The translations under genes were made by a program, and so were the position numbers. Of a stretch of DNA of 64,000 nucleotides, positions 1 to 45,508 are shown piece after piece. The notes beneath the pieces were generated by a model. The model saw only the letters and a program-made list of their open reading frames with translations, did not search any database and was not told the DNA's origin. Numbering within the stretch: position 1 is the first letter of the stretch; every line of letters starts with the position of its first letter. Source of the stretch: Ridgeia piscesae (lineage: Eukaryota > Annelida > Polychaeta > Sabellida > Siboglinidae); contig JAODUO010000634.1 in the NCBI GenBank assembly GCA_025642075.2, forward strand, positions 50,001 to 114,000, written 5' to 3'.

Positions 1-448
1 GTAAAGAAAAATCCATGTTGGTGTAAGAACTTGTATAATTTATGTAACATGCTTCAATAGGATGAATGTCGTATGCTGACATAAACTTGCTAATTGTTTG
101 GATGTAGTATTTTTACAGAACATTGTGTTTATTTGTAGTTGGTAGTGGCATATTAAGACAGATTTAATATATCTTAGCTTAGAAATCTAAACCAAATAAA
201 GCTCAATTATGAGTTCCTAGTTACCAATGAATGTATATTACTGGATGTAGTATATAGAAACATACCGTTCAGGAAATGCTTGTTGTTTTATGCCAAGTTA
301 TAAATGTTTGCACGTTCTCTGGTGAAATTGAAAATGTTCAGATAATTCTTTGAGTAAAATGATGCTCTCAAATTTCCAAAATGTACGCCTGAAAAAATGT
401 GTTGATATTAAGAAGATGAATCACACTTCGTCTCTCGAACATTTCTAG

Positions 449-33226
<32,778 letters not shown>

Positions 33227-33960
33227 CAACTTGCGACAGTCCTATATAGTGATACTTTTTTTAATGTGGCAGTTGTGTCAAATGAATAGGAAATACATGT
33301 GGGCTCGTTGAGTTGTGATTCAGCGGAAGGGTGGTTTCAATTAATTAAATTAATCATATGAGGAAGCACTTAGTAATGTAACACAATACGGTATTTTTCT
33401 TATTATTTGTTGTTGTTTGTCTTTTGTATCAAATATTACATGAGCTTTCTGGACAATTTTAATCTTCACATATGTTACGCAACAATTTATCATAAAGACT
33501 GCTACAGTGTATCGTATATATGTCAGTGTTAGGATACAAACTTCAGAATTTGGTATGTTTTTGTATACCTTTATGTGCCTACATTTCCATGAATGTTTGG
33601 AGATTAAATATGAATTATCCTGTCTGTTTGTATGCCAATAAATTATGTAAAACACTGCTGGTGGTGTTTAAAAGCAAAACCCGTAGATATGCCATTGTTT
33701 TGCACTGGACTACATTTTTAACCAAACTGCAAATAACAGAATGAGCCATTTAAAAGGATCAAATCTGTTGGCTGGAATAGAAATGTGTGTCTTCTATTTC
33801 CACTGTATTTTGATGTGCTGCTTAGTTTAAATGTGTTAATATAATCAAATTGTTCAGACATGAAATGTCTTTGTATGTGAAGACATGGGAATTCAAATAA
33901 ACATAATAGTTTATTAATCCACTGTTAAATCATTTACATTGAAATGGTTTGTTTTATTGT
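33227..33960 (+). other. POLR3A 3' UTR and downstream flank
   Basis: AT-rich non-coding stretch after the stop. AATAAA near 33629 and 33896 are candidate poly(A) signals. Nothing else is visible. Confidence 0.6.
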
Positions 33961-33997
33961 TATCTTGTATCACAGAAACCTGATAAAAATAAACAAG

Positions 33998-34505
33998 TCC
34001 TATGCTTTCGATCACCAACAAACAGCTTCGTTATGCAACACGACCAGGCAAATTCACCGGACTCTTGCTGGCACTGACAAATGACACCCCAACAAACCCA
34101 GGCCCAATCAAATTCCCTTGTGGTACAAGCAATAAACCTGTAGCATGCAACCAAAAAGCCACATGCTACGACTCATGTAACACATGGTTTCACATAAAAT
34201 CTCCAACAAAATATATTCTTGTATGAATAAAACCAATATGGAAAATGTCTCCTGGTACTGCCCTGGGTGTGGCCTGCCAAACCTATCTAGCATTTTCTTT
34301 GACCCACCCTACGACACTCCCTCCGCTTTAGTTCAGTCTCCAGCTACGGAAGCCCTATAGCCCACTCCTCCTCTTGCACAATCCAACCTGAACCCCCCTT
34401 GAGAGAAAAGATCAAAGTTCGGAACAAAAATAACAACTTAAGAGCCATTGTTATAAACTTTCAGAGCCTAAAAAAAAATAGCCTACAGCGCTACAAAGGA
34501 AAGAG
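33998..34505 (+). pseudogene. LINE fragment: PHD-type zinc finger and start of endonuclease ORF
   Basis: One frame reads NDTPTNPGPIKFPCGTSNKP, ATCYDSCNTWFHIKSP, then after a shift WYCPGCGLPNL. This is the PHD-like finger that opens ORF2 of several invertebrate LINEs, here with one Cys of the usual CGTC replaced by Ser. Further on, RAIVINFQSL matches the endonuclease start. It is then cut off near 34510. A decayed insertion just beyond the POLR3A 3' end. Confidence 0.7.
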
Positions 34506-34915
34506 CTGGTATTGACGTATCAGCAGCAGCGACCCCTGGCGCACGAGTATGACCCTTATTTATGGACAACTGGGTGGCCCAGGCTGGAGTTGGCAATGTG
34601 TGTGTCTGTATTCAAAGACATTGGGAGGCTATGAATTGGTAGTTCACAGTATTTATTATGAGATGTAGAATAAGACGGCTCTTAATGTAACACATGACGT
34701 AAAACCACCACTTTCTAAACTAGCCCAAAAATAGCGGCATGTGCATAAAAAGAAGCCCATAAAACCGCAACCCGCAACTGCTATTTCCCCCCCGCGACAG
34801 GTTCAAAACTACCCATTCCGCGGGATTTCTCTGCACAACGACCACTTCGACGTCCCTAGCGTTGCAAACAATCAGCGCACACGTGTTCTTGTCATTTCTC
34901 TGCACAACGACCACA

Positions 34916-36482
34916 ATGCCGAGACGTGTCGATAGCGAATTCAAACAATACACGAATTGCATAAAGCAGTACATAACAAAGAAGACGCACTTGGCAAGTG
35001 AAATGAGAAATGCTGTCGTCAGAGCGGTAAAGACTGGAAACTACCAAGTAGATGGTGAGTAAACAAAACACTGTCACTGTGTATTGCAGTTTATTATGGC
35101 CACACCTCAAAAAACCATGAGTGACAACTGATCTGTCAAGTAAAATGTCACATCGTGAATTTATTACACGTTTGCTGCACAAAATTGCCCTGTGATCAAA
35201 CATTGAAATTACTGTCACTTATCTAAACAAAAGTCACGATGTGCACTCATTTTATACAGTTTAATGCTTGGTAGATGCATCTGGTGCAAGCAGAAATTGG
35301 AGGGGTGTAAGTTTGAAAGAAGTTTGTGGGAGCCTGAGGTATTAAAGTTCACAAATTTTTCACAGAACTTCTTGTCTATGGAGGTAAATATGCTGTGAAA
35401 TTGTCAATAACAGAGCTGCTCAAGATTAGTAGGAAATGAAGGAAAGTTATAATGGTTGCCTATGGAAAATGCAAATGTGGTCTGACTCTAAGTCGATTGT
35501 GCCCTTTGTTTAACATGACATAGGGGTTACGAGGTGGACAGGCAGCCCATAGAGGAAGAACTACCAGTTTCAAGCACTCTATGAGAAATTGTTCAACCCC
35601 CATTGATGTTTGAAATGATTAGTATGTTCTAATGAGTGCTGTAGTTGTTGATGTTTGTGGATGTTATTGTGTTGTAAGTTATGAATTACAATGACTAAAA
35701 GTGAATGTCTGTTTGTTGTGTCCCGATTTTGTGTCCCCTAGTGTTTTGAAAAGTGTGTGTATGTTGGCCCCTTGAATTTTAGGTAAATTATAACCTGGTA
35801 AATGATGTAGTGCTAATGTCTCGGCATTGTTGGGTAATCCGCCGGTAAATGCACAAACCTTTGTGAATTACCCTGGCTGGGTCCTGTTGACTGATACATT
35901 GTCCCTGATATTAGTCCAACTTCATGGTGACATTATCAAACGAATTGATTATAACAATTATACAATTGCAATAGATATATAACAATAAATAATCAGTCAA
36001 CTTTTATCCCAAGGCCAAATAAGATAAATAAGTATTTATTATGAATCAGTATAAACACTGATGCTTAAGTGAGGTATTCGTTAAAAATAATTACTTAAAC
36101 ATATGCTAAATTAACCTCTACCAAAGAGTACTTGAAAAAGAACAATTATGCAAGTTGTCTGAATTTCTGTGAGCACATATTTAGTGTGGAGTGATTAGAA
36201 ATTATGTTTTCGTGCAGCGTGGCATCAGAGCTGTCAAATTACGACAGCTGTCAGTCGGTGCATTTTTGCGTATTAATACAGTTGTAATTTTGCTTGGTGA
36301 TGTAATCAGGGGCAATCCATGGGTGGTTCAAGCAGAAATGGAGGGGTGTAAAGTTTGAAAGAAGTTTGTGGGAGCCTGAGGTATTAAAAGTTCACAAATT
36401 TGTCACAGAACTTCTGTCTATGGAGGGTAAATATGCTGTGAAATTGTCAATAACAGAGCTGCTCAAGATTAGTAGGAAATGA
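34916..36482 (+). CDS. Possible two-exon small gene, 103 aa, unknown
   Basis: Exon 1 (34916-35054) reads MPRRVDSEFKQYTNCIKQYI, TKKTHLASEMRNAVVRAVKT, GNYQVD, with a strong donor g|gtgagt. Exon 2 (36310-36482) after aatcag is in phase and reads AIHGWFKQKWRGVKFERSLW, VLKVHKFVTELLSMEGKYAV, KLSITELLKISRK, stop. The protein is basic with no domain I recognise. AATAAA at about 36757 could end the transcript. Exon 2 lies in the right copy of a segmental duplication; the left copy is indel-ridden. It could be a mobile-element accessory ORF. Confidence 0.4.
35200..36180 (+). repeat. Left copy of ~1-kb direct duplication (indel-rich)
   Basis: Same sequence as 36290-37270 but with many one- to few-base deletions throughout. 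Contains no clean reading frame. Confidence 0.8.
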
Positions 36483-37270
36483 AGGAAACGTTATAATGGT
36501 TGCCTATGGAAAATGCAAATGTGGTCTGACTCCTGCAGTCGATTGCTGCCCTTTGTCAGGGTTAACATTGCCTGATAAGGGGTTACGAGGTGGACAGGCA
36601 GCCCATAGAGGAAGAACTACCTGTTTCAAGCAGCTCTGATTCAGAGGAAAATGAAGACACAACCCTCCATTGATGTCTTGAAATGATCATCAGTATTTAC
36701 TAATGAAGCTGCTACATAGATTATAGTCATGATGTTTGTGGCATGTTAATTGTGTTGAATAAAGTTATAGAATTACAATGACATAAAAGTGAATTCTTTT
36801 GTATGGTCCCCACTTTTTGTGTCCCCTAGGTTTTGAAAAGTGGGGGTACTGCTGGCCCCCATTAATTTTAGGCTAAATTATAACACTGGTAAATAAAGAG
36901 TAGATGCTAATGTCTCGGCATATGTTGGAGGTTAAAATCCGCCAGGTAAATGCACAAACCTTTGTGCACAATTACCCCTGGCATGGGCTGTTGACTGATA
37001 CATTGCATCTGCGCATATTATTTCCTTCATCGGTTGACATTTCATTAAAACGAATGTCATTGATGCAACAATTTACGTATCAATTGCATATAGATATATA
37101 ATCCAATAAAAATCAGTCAACTGATTTACCTCATAAAATAAATAAATAAGTATACTTATATAGTGCCAAATCTAGTTATAAACTACTCAGAGTGTTTTAC
37201 ATATACATGTAGTAGGTATTCGTTATAAAATAATTACTTAAACATATGACTAAAATTAACTCTACATTAC
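36290..37270 (+). repeat. Right copy of ~1-kb direct duplication
   Basis: More complete copy. Besides the possible exon 2 above it has an acidic open stretch (IEEELPVSSSSDSEENEDTT) near 36600-36670 in another frame. Confidence 0.8.
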
Positions 37271-37499
37271 CAAAGTGCCACGTAAACAGATTAATGAAAA
37301 CAATAACTAAACAAATAAAAATATAGAAGGCTAAAATACATCAAACTAAAACATCATTTAAGAAAGTAGGAGTAAAAATTCTCTTTAATAATGATGCAGT
37401 CAGTAAAATAAAAGTTAAGCATATATTTATACAGCCACCGTCATAGAATTAATTAATCATTCAACAATTTAACCTAACATTATGGTGTTACTGAAACTG

Positions 37500-40400
37500 C
37501 TTCTGTGTTACAGGGAATTATTCTTACAGGTTCTTACAGGTCCTTTTCTGGCTAGTATTAGGCATTCCTGCCTCTTGTGCCAGCTCTGTCTTGAGCATTA
37601 TTTTGAGACTGTGCGCATGCGTCTAAAGGTGACACAGTCCATAGTAGAGGTGGTGCAGTAAAATCACTTTTATAGGATGATTTTTCCATAGTTTATCAAT
37701 TTTTACTTCAAATGATTGGACTGATGGAGCATCTACCACAGACTGTGGCAGACTATTCCATACATCAGTAGATCGGTATATAAATGAATTTTTTCGGATG
37801 TTTAATCGACATCTTTCTTTAAATATTTGAGGTTGTGCCCTCTCGTTATTGAATCATTTTCCCTTAATGTAACAAAATTTGATGTAACAGAAGAATCATA
37901 TTTCCCAGTTAATATTTTGTAAATTTCTATCATGTCTCCCCTAAGACGACGATATGAAAGGGTTGGTAGGTTTAATCTTTTTAGGCGTTCTTTATAATCA
38001 AGTTCTTTATATCCAGGAATTAATTTAGTTGCTCGATGCTGAACATTTTCAAGTGCTGTTATGTGCTTCATTAAATACGGACTCCATACCTGGTTTGCAT
38101 ACTCAATATGTGGTCAGACAAGAGACTTAAAAACCGTAGAAAAACACTTGTCATCTAGGTATTCAAAAGTGCGTCGAATTATCCCCATCATAGAATTGGC
38201 TTTATTAATTTTTTCTGACATATGTGCCTCAAAGTTAAGTGATGAGTCAAAAGTTACTCCAATATCCTTGACTGTTTCTGCTTTATTAATTGTTTTCTGA
38301 TCTTTACCCATTGTGTATCCATCATTTCTTATGGAGGAATGTCCAATTCTCATGTTGCAACATTTATCAGGATGAAATTTCAATAGTGATGTTTCTGACC
38401 ATTTTTTGGCTGAGGTGAGATCTTTTTGTAGGTTGTTGCAGTTCTCTTCATTATAAATAGGGTTAAAAAGTTTCATATCATCCGCAAATAAGAAAATATG
38501 AGAATCTTTTATAACGTCAGGTAAATCGTTTATGAAGATAACAAAAAGAAGAGGGCCGATCACGGATCCTTGTGGTATTCCACTGATCACCTCCTGCCAG
38601 TTAGAAAATATGTTGTTAATCCGTACTCTTTGTTTTCTATGTGCAAGTAGATCTATAATCCAGTTAATTATGTTACCCTTTATTCCATAGCTCTGGATTT
38701 TTTTAATAAGTTTAGCATGTGGGACCTTGTCAAATGCTTTCATAAAATCACAATATATTACATCAATGCAGCCTCCATTGTCCAGCGTTTCTGTCCATGT
38801 GTCTAATACCTTTAATAGCTGGAGTACTGTTGAACGGCCCTTTATAAAACCAAACTGATTTTTACTCAATAGCTCATTTTCCTTCATATGTACAGTGATG
38901 GTGTCTCTAATTATTTCTTCCATTATCTTACCCACTACACTTGTTATACTGACTGGTCGGTAATTTTGTGGTAATGTTTTACTTCCTTTCTTATGAATTG
39001 GAGATATGTTTGCCTGTTTCCATTCTATGGGTAGTTTGCCTGTTGTTAGAGATGTGTTAAATATAGTTGATAGGGGAATACTGATGCAGTCTGCTAATTC
39101 GTTTATGACCCTAGGGTGAACGCCATCAGGTCCAGGTGATTTAAATGTTTTTAGTTTTTTTAGTTTTGATGCCACTATTGATGGGTTGATAGTACATGTT
39201 TCTACTGTATTATAACATCTTATAGGTTTCTCAGGAGTATTCTCTTGTGGTTCTCTTGTAAATACAGAAGAGAAATAATCAGCCAACAGCTCTGCTTTTT
39301 CCAAGTCTGAGTTTGTTATGTCATCTTTCAATTCATTTTTTATTAAGTTGGGTATACCCGTTCTTGTCTTCATTTTTGCCTGGGCGTATTGCCAGAATTT
39401 CTTTTATTTGGCTAATGATACTTTTTTCATATATTTTTTGTGCCTTTCTTGTTAGCCTCCTAACCTGATTGCGTAATCTGCAGTATTCCTGGTAAGCTTG
39501 GACATCTCTAGTTAGAAGATATTTCTTCCACAGTCTATTTTTTCTTCTGATTTTAGCTCGTATTTTTACATTTAGTGGTACTGGGTATTTTTTTTTCTTA
39601 CATCACCTTCTTAGGTATACACCGTTCTACTGCTTCTCTGATTTTTATAGTAAAGATGTCCCATTGGGCTTGCACATCTCCCTCATGTTTAGAAAATTCC
39701 GCATCCCAATCAATGCTTAACATGTCCTCCATTTTGGGGTAGTCCCCCTTATCATATTTATAAACAGTTTTTCTGATCGACTCATGTATTGGTGTGCAGT
39801 TAAGAATCACTTTGATTATGGAGTGGTCACTTTTCCCTAGTGCTGAGGCTGTTTCAATTAACTCAATTTCAAAATCTTCACTGGTAATTACTAGGTCAAT
39901 GAGTGATGGCTCTGTTGTCCCTCTACCTCTAGTGGGTTCTGAAATATGTTGGATAAAATAACAATCTCGAAGCTTTTCAATAAACTTAAATTCTTTATCT
40001 TCTATACTTGAAACTGTTGTACTCATAATTTTCCAATCTATTTTAGGGTAGTTAAAGTCTCCAAATAGAAGGACATGTGAAAAAAATTTCACTTATTTTC
40101 TCTAGTAGCTCATTAAGGTTATCATTGTTTTCAGTGTTGCTGTTAGGGCTTCTATAAAAGGAGCCTACAAGAAGTGTTTCCTTCCCCTTCAGTTTCAAGG
40201 TGCAAAACAGTGCCTCGTTAAAATCAACCTCAAAATGGTGTGCTTGAAATGGTAACGAATTGTGTATAAATAGGATCATCCCTCTACCTTTATTTTCATT
40301 CATATTTATGGTTTCCATAGAATACCCCTCCAGGTTGTATTCCTGCAGTGTAAGTTGTCTCTTGAAGTGTTTAGGTTTTACCTCTGATATTGCTATTACA

Positions 40401-40672
40401 TGTGGTGGAGTGGAGTTGTTTTTTATTCTACATTTAAGTTCTGTTAGTTTGTCTTTTGTTAATACATCAGCATTCACCATACAATTATTTCTCCAACACA
40501 TGTGTCTGATTTGGGTTGGTCATTTCGCTCCTTTTTTTACCTTGATGATTTGTCTTTCTCCTGGTCGACCTCTTACTATGTAGACAAAATATGAATTCTG
40601 CTCCTGCTGTGTTTTTTCTCTTGCCTCTTTCTGCAATAGTCGCTCCTTTTCTCTGTCCTCCCTGCTCATGTC
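37500..40672 (-). mobile_element. 5'-truncated CR1/Jockey-type non-LTR retrotransposon
   Basis: Minus-strand LINE. It enters near the end of ORF1 (40520-40669, ...SYFVYIVRGRPGERQIIKVK), has an ORF2 with endonuclease and reverse transcriptase, and a short 3' region. Truncation at the 5' end fits target-primed reverse transcription. Few lesions suggest a fairly young copy. Confidence 0.9.
37623..40501 (-). pseudogene. LINE ORF2 (endonuclease + reverse transcriptase), broken
   Basis: Endonuclease part carries VIAISEVKPKHF, GRGMILFIHNS, LVGSFYRSPNS and LLFGDFNYPKIDW. The RT part has KQANISPIHKKGSKTLPQNY, RPVSITSV, NQFGFIKGRST, DFMKAFDKVPH, GIPQGSVIGPLLFVIFIND and the active site FADDMKLF. Lesions: frameshifts near 40080, 39600, 39400 and 37800 (several at A runs) and one in-frame TGA at 38114-38116 where Arg (CGA) is expected. 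The C-terminal part NVQHRATKLIPGYKELDYKE is typical of Jockey/CR1-like elements. Confidence 0.9.
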
Positions 40673-41061
40673 AATATATTATATACATCAGTGAACTGCT
40701 AATCTTATTAATAATGCCAACTGACAAGTTCTACTGGGTGGTCCTGCTCAAGAACATGTCATCATCATCAATCACTTGTAAGGATTTATCATGAAATGAA
40801 ACTGTGCAGTTGAGGTATGTGGGCAATCAAATGTATAGGGAAGGAAAAGCCATTTCTTAAATTAAAGTGGCACTAATGAGTCATCTTTTTAGCAGCTACA
40901 TTTAAACTAAACAAGCATCAATATTTATTTATTTATCCATACATTTATTATAAGTAATATATTATGTATATTACGATGCTGCAGCAAATCAAGTGGCCCA
41001 CACTGCAACATCAGAAATGACAACAGACTAGGAGTGCTCTTTACAATTAATAACCGACTAG
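40673..41061. other. Unassigned intergenic sequence
   Basis: AT-rich, with short ATTTATTTAT runs near 40920. I see no gene or repeat boundary here. Confidence 0.5.
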
Positions 41062-41753
41062 TAGGGGAAGGGCGGGTAAAATGGGCTCCTTTAGCGCCGA
41101 TCAACCTTCATTTGACAGTTATGTAAAAAAATTGTAATTTTTGCTACAATACCTACCTATGTATATTGACTACGTACATGCACAGTCTAGTTACTCTATC
41201 TTAATAAATATGATACGTTAGACGAGTTTTAAAAAGACACTCATTTTATTATTTGGTGGTGGTTGTAGGCACGTTACCAGTCTTGCTGTGGCCTCGACGT
41301 GTCTCTTGTAATGACTGCCAGCAATGTTCCAGGTCGTCCCTCTGTAGCTTAGCGCATTGTAGCCCCATGGGGCCCACTTTGGCCTCTGCTATAGATTATC
41401 GGTTGGACGCCATTTTGGGATTATTGTGTTTATTCACTTCAAACTGAAATTGTTTATTTAACTAACTATGGCCTATTGCTCCCTGGACCACATTTTCAGT
41501 TATGTACCCTGACAATTTACGAAAAGGTGGTGTTTGTAAAGCATATCAATTATTTAAGAAAAGTACCTAAAACACAAATGTGATACTCAACGTTTTGCAT
41601 TTGTGCCAAAGAAACAAATACAACGTTGAATTGTGTCCCATGGAAGGTTTGTAAATACTACTATTGTTGGTTTGACTGCATTGCATACCAAGAATGCTGT
41701 GACAGATGGGGCCCACTTTGGCTGACAGGCCCACTTTACCCGTCCTTCCCCTA
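41062..41753. mobile_element. MITE with 23-bp terminal inverted repeats and TA target duplication
   Basis: Left end GGGGAAGGGCGGGTAAAATG at 41064 and, on the other strand, right end GGGGAAGGACGGGTAAAGTG from 41751. The 23-bp TIRs differ at two positions. TA flanks both ends (41062-41063, 41752-41753). The 688-bp interior has no transposase; GGGGCCCACTTTGGC occurs twice inside. TA and TIRs fit a Tc1/mariner-type non-autonomous element. Confidence 0.8.
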
Positions 41754-41825
41754 CAAACTATATGTAATTAATTTGCTCAAACTACCACAAACTACCAGAA
41801 AAGATCTTGTGGCAGGTCCACTCTG

Positions 41826-41924
41826 CCCCCCCCCCATGCTGGCCACAGTGACGTCAATGCCATTGTAGACAAAATAACCCAGCGATACTACTGGAAAGGG
41901 TTCAAGGGTGACATAAAAACATAC
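41826..41924 (+). pseudogene. Integrase exon a (zinc-binding segment)
   Basis: Reads GHSDVNAIVDKITQRYYWKG, then FKGDIKTY, followed by donor gtaagt. The frame upstream is lost at a C-run. Confidence 0.65.
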
Positions 41925-42182
41925 GTAAGTGATCAGGAGGTGTAACGTATACGTATATAAACACACACACACATATATATATATATATTATATATATATA
42001 TATATATATCAGATATCGATCTTATATCTTTATTGGCAGAAAAGATCATGAGTCAGACAATACTGATTTACTGAATAGTATATATCCTGCTGGTTCAACA
42101 CTCAATAAATCAATCAAAATATTGCAGCATGCATATATATTGTATTCGCATACTTCATATATATATATATTCATATATACTC

Positions 42183-42236
42183 ACTCACTAGCTCACTCGC
42201 TCGCTCGCTCGCTCACTCACTCACTCACTCACTCAA
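42183..42236. repeat. (CTCA)n/(CTCG)n repeat
   Basis: About 13 tetranucleotide units. Confidence 0.95.
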
Positions 42237-42508
42237 TAGCTCACACACCAAAGTATTAATGTTCAACAAAAAGTGAAGGTGTACATGAATTATTCATGTA
42301 TAATGTTTCATTTATGAATGTGAACATTACACTTATTTGCAAGAATATACTGTATATTTCCAAGTCAAATGTTGCTTTATGTAGTATATACCATTACAAT
42401 ACACTATCCATATGTATAATGCTGTATTAAAATTCATACCAATGTAACAATTCTTTTCATTGTAGATCCCATACTTTATGTTACATGATCTTATTTTACA
42501 TATTGCAG

Positions 42509-42616
42509 ATTTCGAAATGCAAGTCAGCGATATGAAAAAAATCAAAACAGTAGTGCCAATGCTGACATATATCAAGATTGTGGCACCCATGCATATGGTT
42601 GGCATAGATCTCGTAG
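42509..42616 (+). pseudogene. Integrase exon b
   Basis: Acceptor attgcag, donor gtaggc. Starts ISKCKSAI, then shifts frame to KKIKTVVPMLTYIKIVAPMH and MVGIDLVG; the first catalytic Asp of the DDE core lies in GIDLVG. Confidence 0.65.
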
Positions 42617-43096
42617 GTAGGCCATGTAATGTGAAAGGTACAGATGTAATCCTTACTCAATGTAATGTTGACTATTGCCAGTGTACACAGGAGCTAATAT
42701 TGATATTTATGCTGTATAAACATTTCCACTCTTGAATGTTTATGACAAATTAAATAGTCGTAACATGCACACTTGTTGTCCCAAGTTAGCATTTGTGCTT
42801 GTGTTGCAAATTATATTATCTGGCAATTAGATGATTGTGCATGTAAAATGTCATTCTTGTGTGCCTGTTTTATGGCATATTGTTGTGAATAGAATATCAC
42901 AACTTCTACTACTATTAATTTTATTTATTTTCCTTGATTTCCTTGTTTCATTGAAGGTTCGCCAGTTTAGATTTGATGGCCTTAGAAGAGAAGGACAACA
43001 AATGTCCTATCAAGAATACTGATTTAACTTTGACGCCCCTTTTAATGGAATCTACCTAATGTTATTATACAAACTTATATTTAAGCTACTTTTTAG

Positions 43097-43227
43097 GCCC
43101 ACTACCTCAGACCAAGAATGGCTACAAATATGTCATGACACTATTTCACAAAATACGTTGAACTATACTCCCTGAAGCGGAAGACGAGTGAGGAGGTATT
43201 GCGAAGCTTGAACAGCTTCATTTGCAG
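43097..43227 (+). pseudogene. Integrase exon c
   Basis: GPLPQTKNGYKYVMT, a small deletion, then YFTKYVELYSLKRKTSEEVL and RSLNSFIC. The expected T-D-Y motif before YFTK has lost its Asp to the deletion. Acceptor ttttag, donor gtattg. Confidence 0.65.
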
Positions 43228-43749
43228 GTATTGCATTCCTTGATTATTAAGCTTCAATTCAGCAAATGATAAAGCAGCCTAGCGATGTTAATAAGAAGAC
43301 ATGTATACTTAATTTAAATAACTTATGTGTGTAGCAGTACACCAAATTTATTTCATAATAATTGGTTATAATCCAAAAAAATTGAAAAAGGATAGCTATA
43401 TGGCAGATGCCCTTTGCTGTTCAATGTATTGACTTGGTTTACACAATAAAAACAGTAATTTCATGCCGGAACTGGAACAATTTGGAAGGGCTGGAAAGCA
43501 CTGGATCTCAAGCATCAGCCCCACTCCACTTCACTATCTCGCGATAGATCATGATGTGGGAAGATGGGGGACATATTTTGAATTTTTTTGAAATTCCAGC
43601 AGGTTGCTGGCCCCTTACCCCTTCTTTCCCATATCTATTACTTCGTCACAAAATAGGCCTTGATTTTATTTCTGGAAAAGGTGTTAATTTTAAAGCAAGC
43701 TCACCACATATCTTCAGCAGAATGTCTCATATTTGTTGTCTTTTTACAG

Positions 43750-43881
43750 ATATGGTGCCCGAAGAAATTGTTATCTGACCAAGGTCGTGAATTTATCAAC
43801 ACCATCAATGCAGATTTGGCCCAAAAAATCAATATCGACCACATGATTACGCCATCCCCAAACAAATGGACTTGATGAGAG
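43750..43881 (+). pseudogene. Integrase exon d
   Basis: YGARKK-like segment: KKLLSDQGREFINTINADLA and KINIDHMITPSP, then a one-base loss before QTNGLDE. SDQG holds the second catalytic Asp of DDE integrases. Acceptor tttacag, donor gtagca. Confidence 0.7.
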
Positions 43882-44096
43882 GTAGCAGTTATTAATTATT
43901 AGCATTACAGTCACATTATGAATAAAACAATTTTTTCTTCTTCAAAATATTGTTATTGTCATATAACAAACCAAACTTGTAATAATATAAATAGCAGATA
44001 CGTTTGTCTAAGCATGTAAAAAATGTATAATTGTTTTTCACAACTGATAATACTCTTATAGAATTGTCAACCATTGACCATCTGGATTGATTGTAG

Positions 44097-44247
44097 AACC
44101 AATCAAACACTCAAAACCCGACTGAGCAAGTTGATGGGTGAACATCAGGATGACTAGGACGACTACCTGGAAGAGGTCGCATTTAGGTCGACCAACTACA
44201 CCCCTTTCTTCCTCATGTTCAATCACCATCCACGTCTGCCTGTTGAG
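44097..44247 (+). pseudogene. Integrase exon e
   Basis: NQTLKTRLSKLMGEHQDD, then TAG where Trp is usual, then DDYLEEVAFRSTNYTPFFLM and FNHHPRLPVE. Good splice sites (ttgtag, gtattt). Confidence 0.7.
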
Positions 44248-44498
44248 GTATTTCGTTTATTGTCATATTGCATGTCATTGCATTCATTGCATAATGCCAT
44301 AATGTTACGTGCATTTCAGACAACAGTTGTTGTATAATAATTATACAGAAATAACACTTTATTAGTTGTTAAATATTTACATAACTAAATGTTTTGTACA
44401 AGTGATTGTTTTATGTGTTAATGATATACATTGCGACTCATGAAATAGTACTTGACAGAAATATAGCCCAGTAGGTACAATTCAGATATATTGTATAG

Positions 44499-44578
44499 AT
44501 GGATGATGCTGACAGGGAAGAAAACATTCACATTCCAACATTTGTGGAAGAGGATATGTGGACAACTACGTTGAGCAA
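44499..44578 (+). pseudogene. Integrase exon f
   Basis: MDDADREENIHIPTFVEEDM, WTTTLS and two bases. Acceptor gtatag, donor gtaggg. Supported by position and splice sites rather than a conserved motif. Confidence 0.5.
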
Positions 44579-44908
44579 GTAGGGAAACAGGTGATAAGCG
44601 TTCATGAACAGTTGTGTAAAAGTAGTGACAATTTGATAATGTAAACAGTAAATTAATGTAACCCTGTCCATTGTGATGAACCAATATATGTTGCTTTTCA
44701 TTGGTGGATCCATATCACCAACTGAATTCAAAGTCTCTTACTTTCCCATACAGATAACATAAGCTGACTATGAATATAGCACAACCACTGGTCAGATAGA
44801 GATAACATTGTTATCAAGTTACAACTCCTAGAATTGTGTCCCTTACTATATTATATTCTTTCTTGTGTATAAATTATTACTTCTAACTGACTATTTTATA
44901 TACTTAAG

Positions 44909-45119
44909 CCTTCGATCCAACTATGTTCTAAGCACCATGACTTTCCACGTTCACACAAATGTCACAACTGCCCAACAGCGCCAATCTAAGCAGTACATGG
45001 ACAGCAAACGGAGTGACATCATTTCACTTTAAGATTGGGGACATCGTCCTGAAACGAAACATGAGGAACATCGGGAGGAAAGGTGGCAAACTGGAGCCAC
45101 AATGGAATGGCCCATTCAG
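44909..45119 (+). pseudogene. Integrase exon g (GPY/F module)
   Basis: VTTAQQRQSKQYMDSKRSD, a frameshift, then FHFKIGDIVLKRNMRNIGRK and GGKLEPQWNGPF. Ends in phase 2 before gtaaca and joins the next exon in frame. Confidence 0.7.
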
Positions 45120-45508
45120 GTAACAATTTTAATTATTTGCCTCAATTTAAATTTATCCTCAATAAATTTGACAAATGTTTCACTTGTCTTACTTACTTTT
45201 TAAAATATGAACTGAACTAGATGTGTGAACATTATAGATTAGGACAAGACAGCACTAATTAGAAACAAGATGCATGAGACAACATTGCTGCTGAATCCTA
45301 AATTGGCTAACTAACAACATACGTATTCACATTTTAATTGGATTTCTTCAAGCATCACATATTACTTACTTGGAGTTTTCTGATAAATGCAATGACAAAC
45401 ATTGATCATTGGAGGTAAACTTAGTCATCGCAAGATGGGGATGATATTGGAGATTGGATTACTGTGAGATAATAATAATATTCCTGATAATATGTTCCTT
45501 ATTATCAG

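Noticed and set aside
37802..38071. Separate 89-codon minus-strand gene
   Set aside because: It is the C-terminal part of the LINE ORF2, split off by one in-frame TGA.
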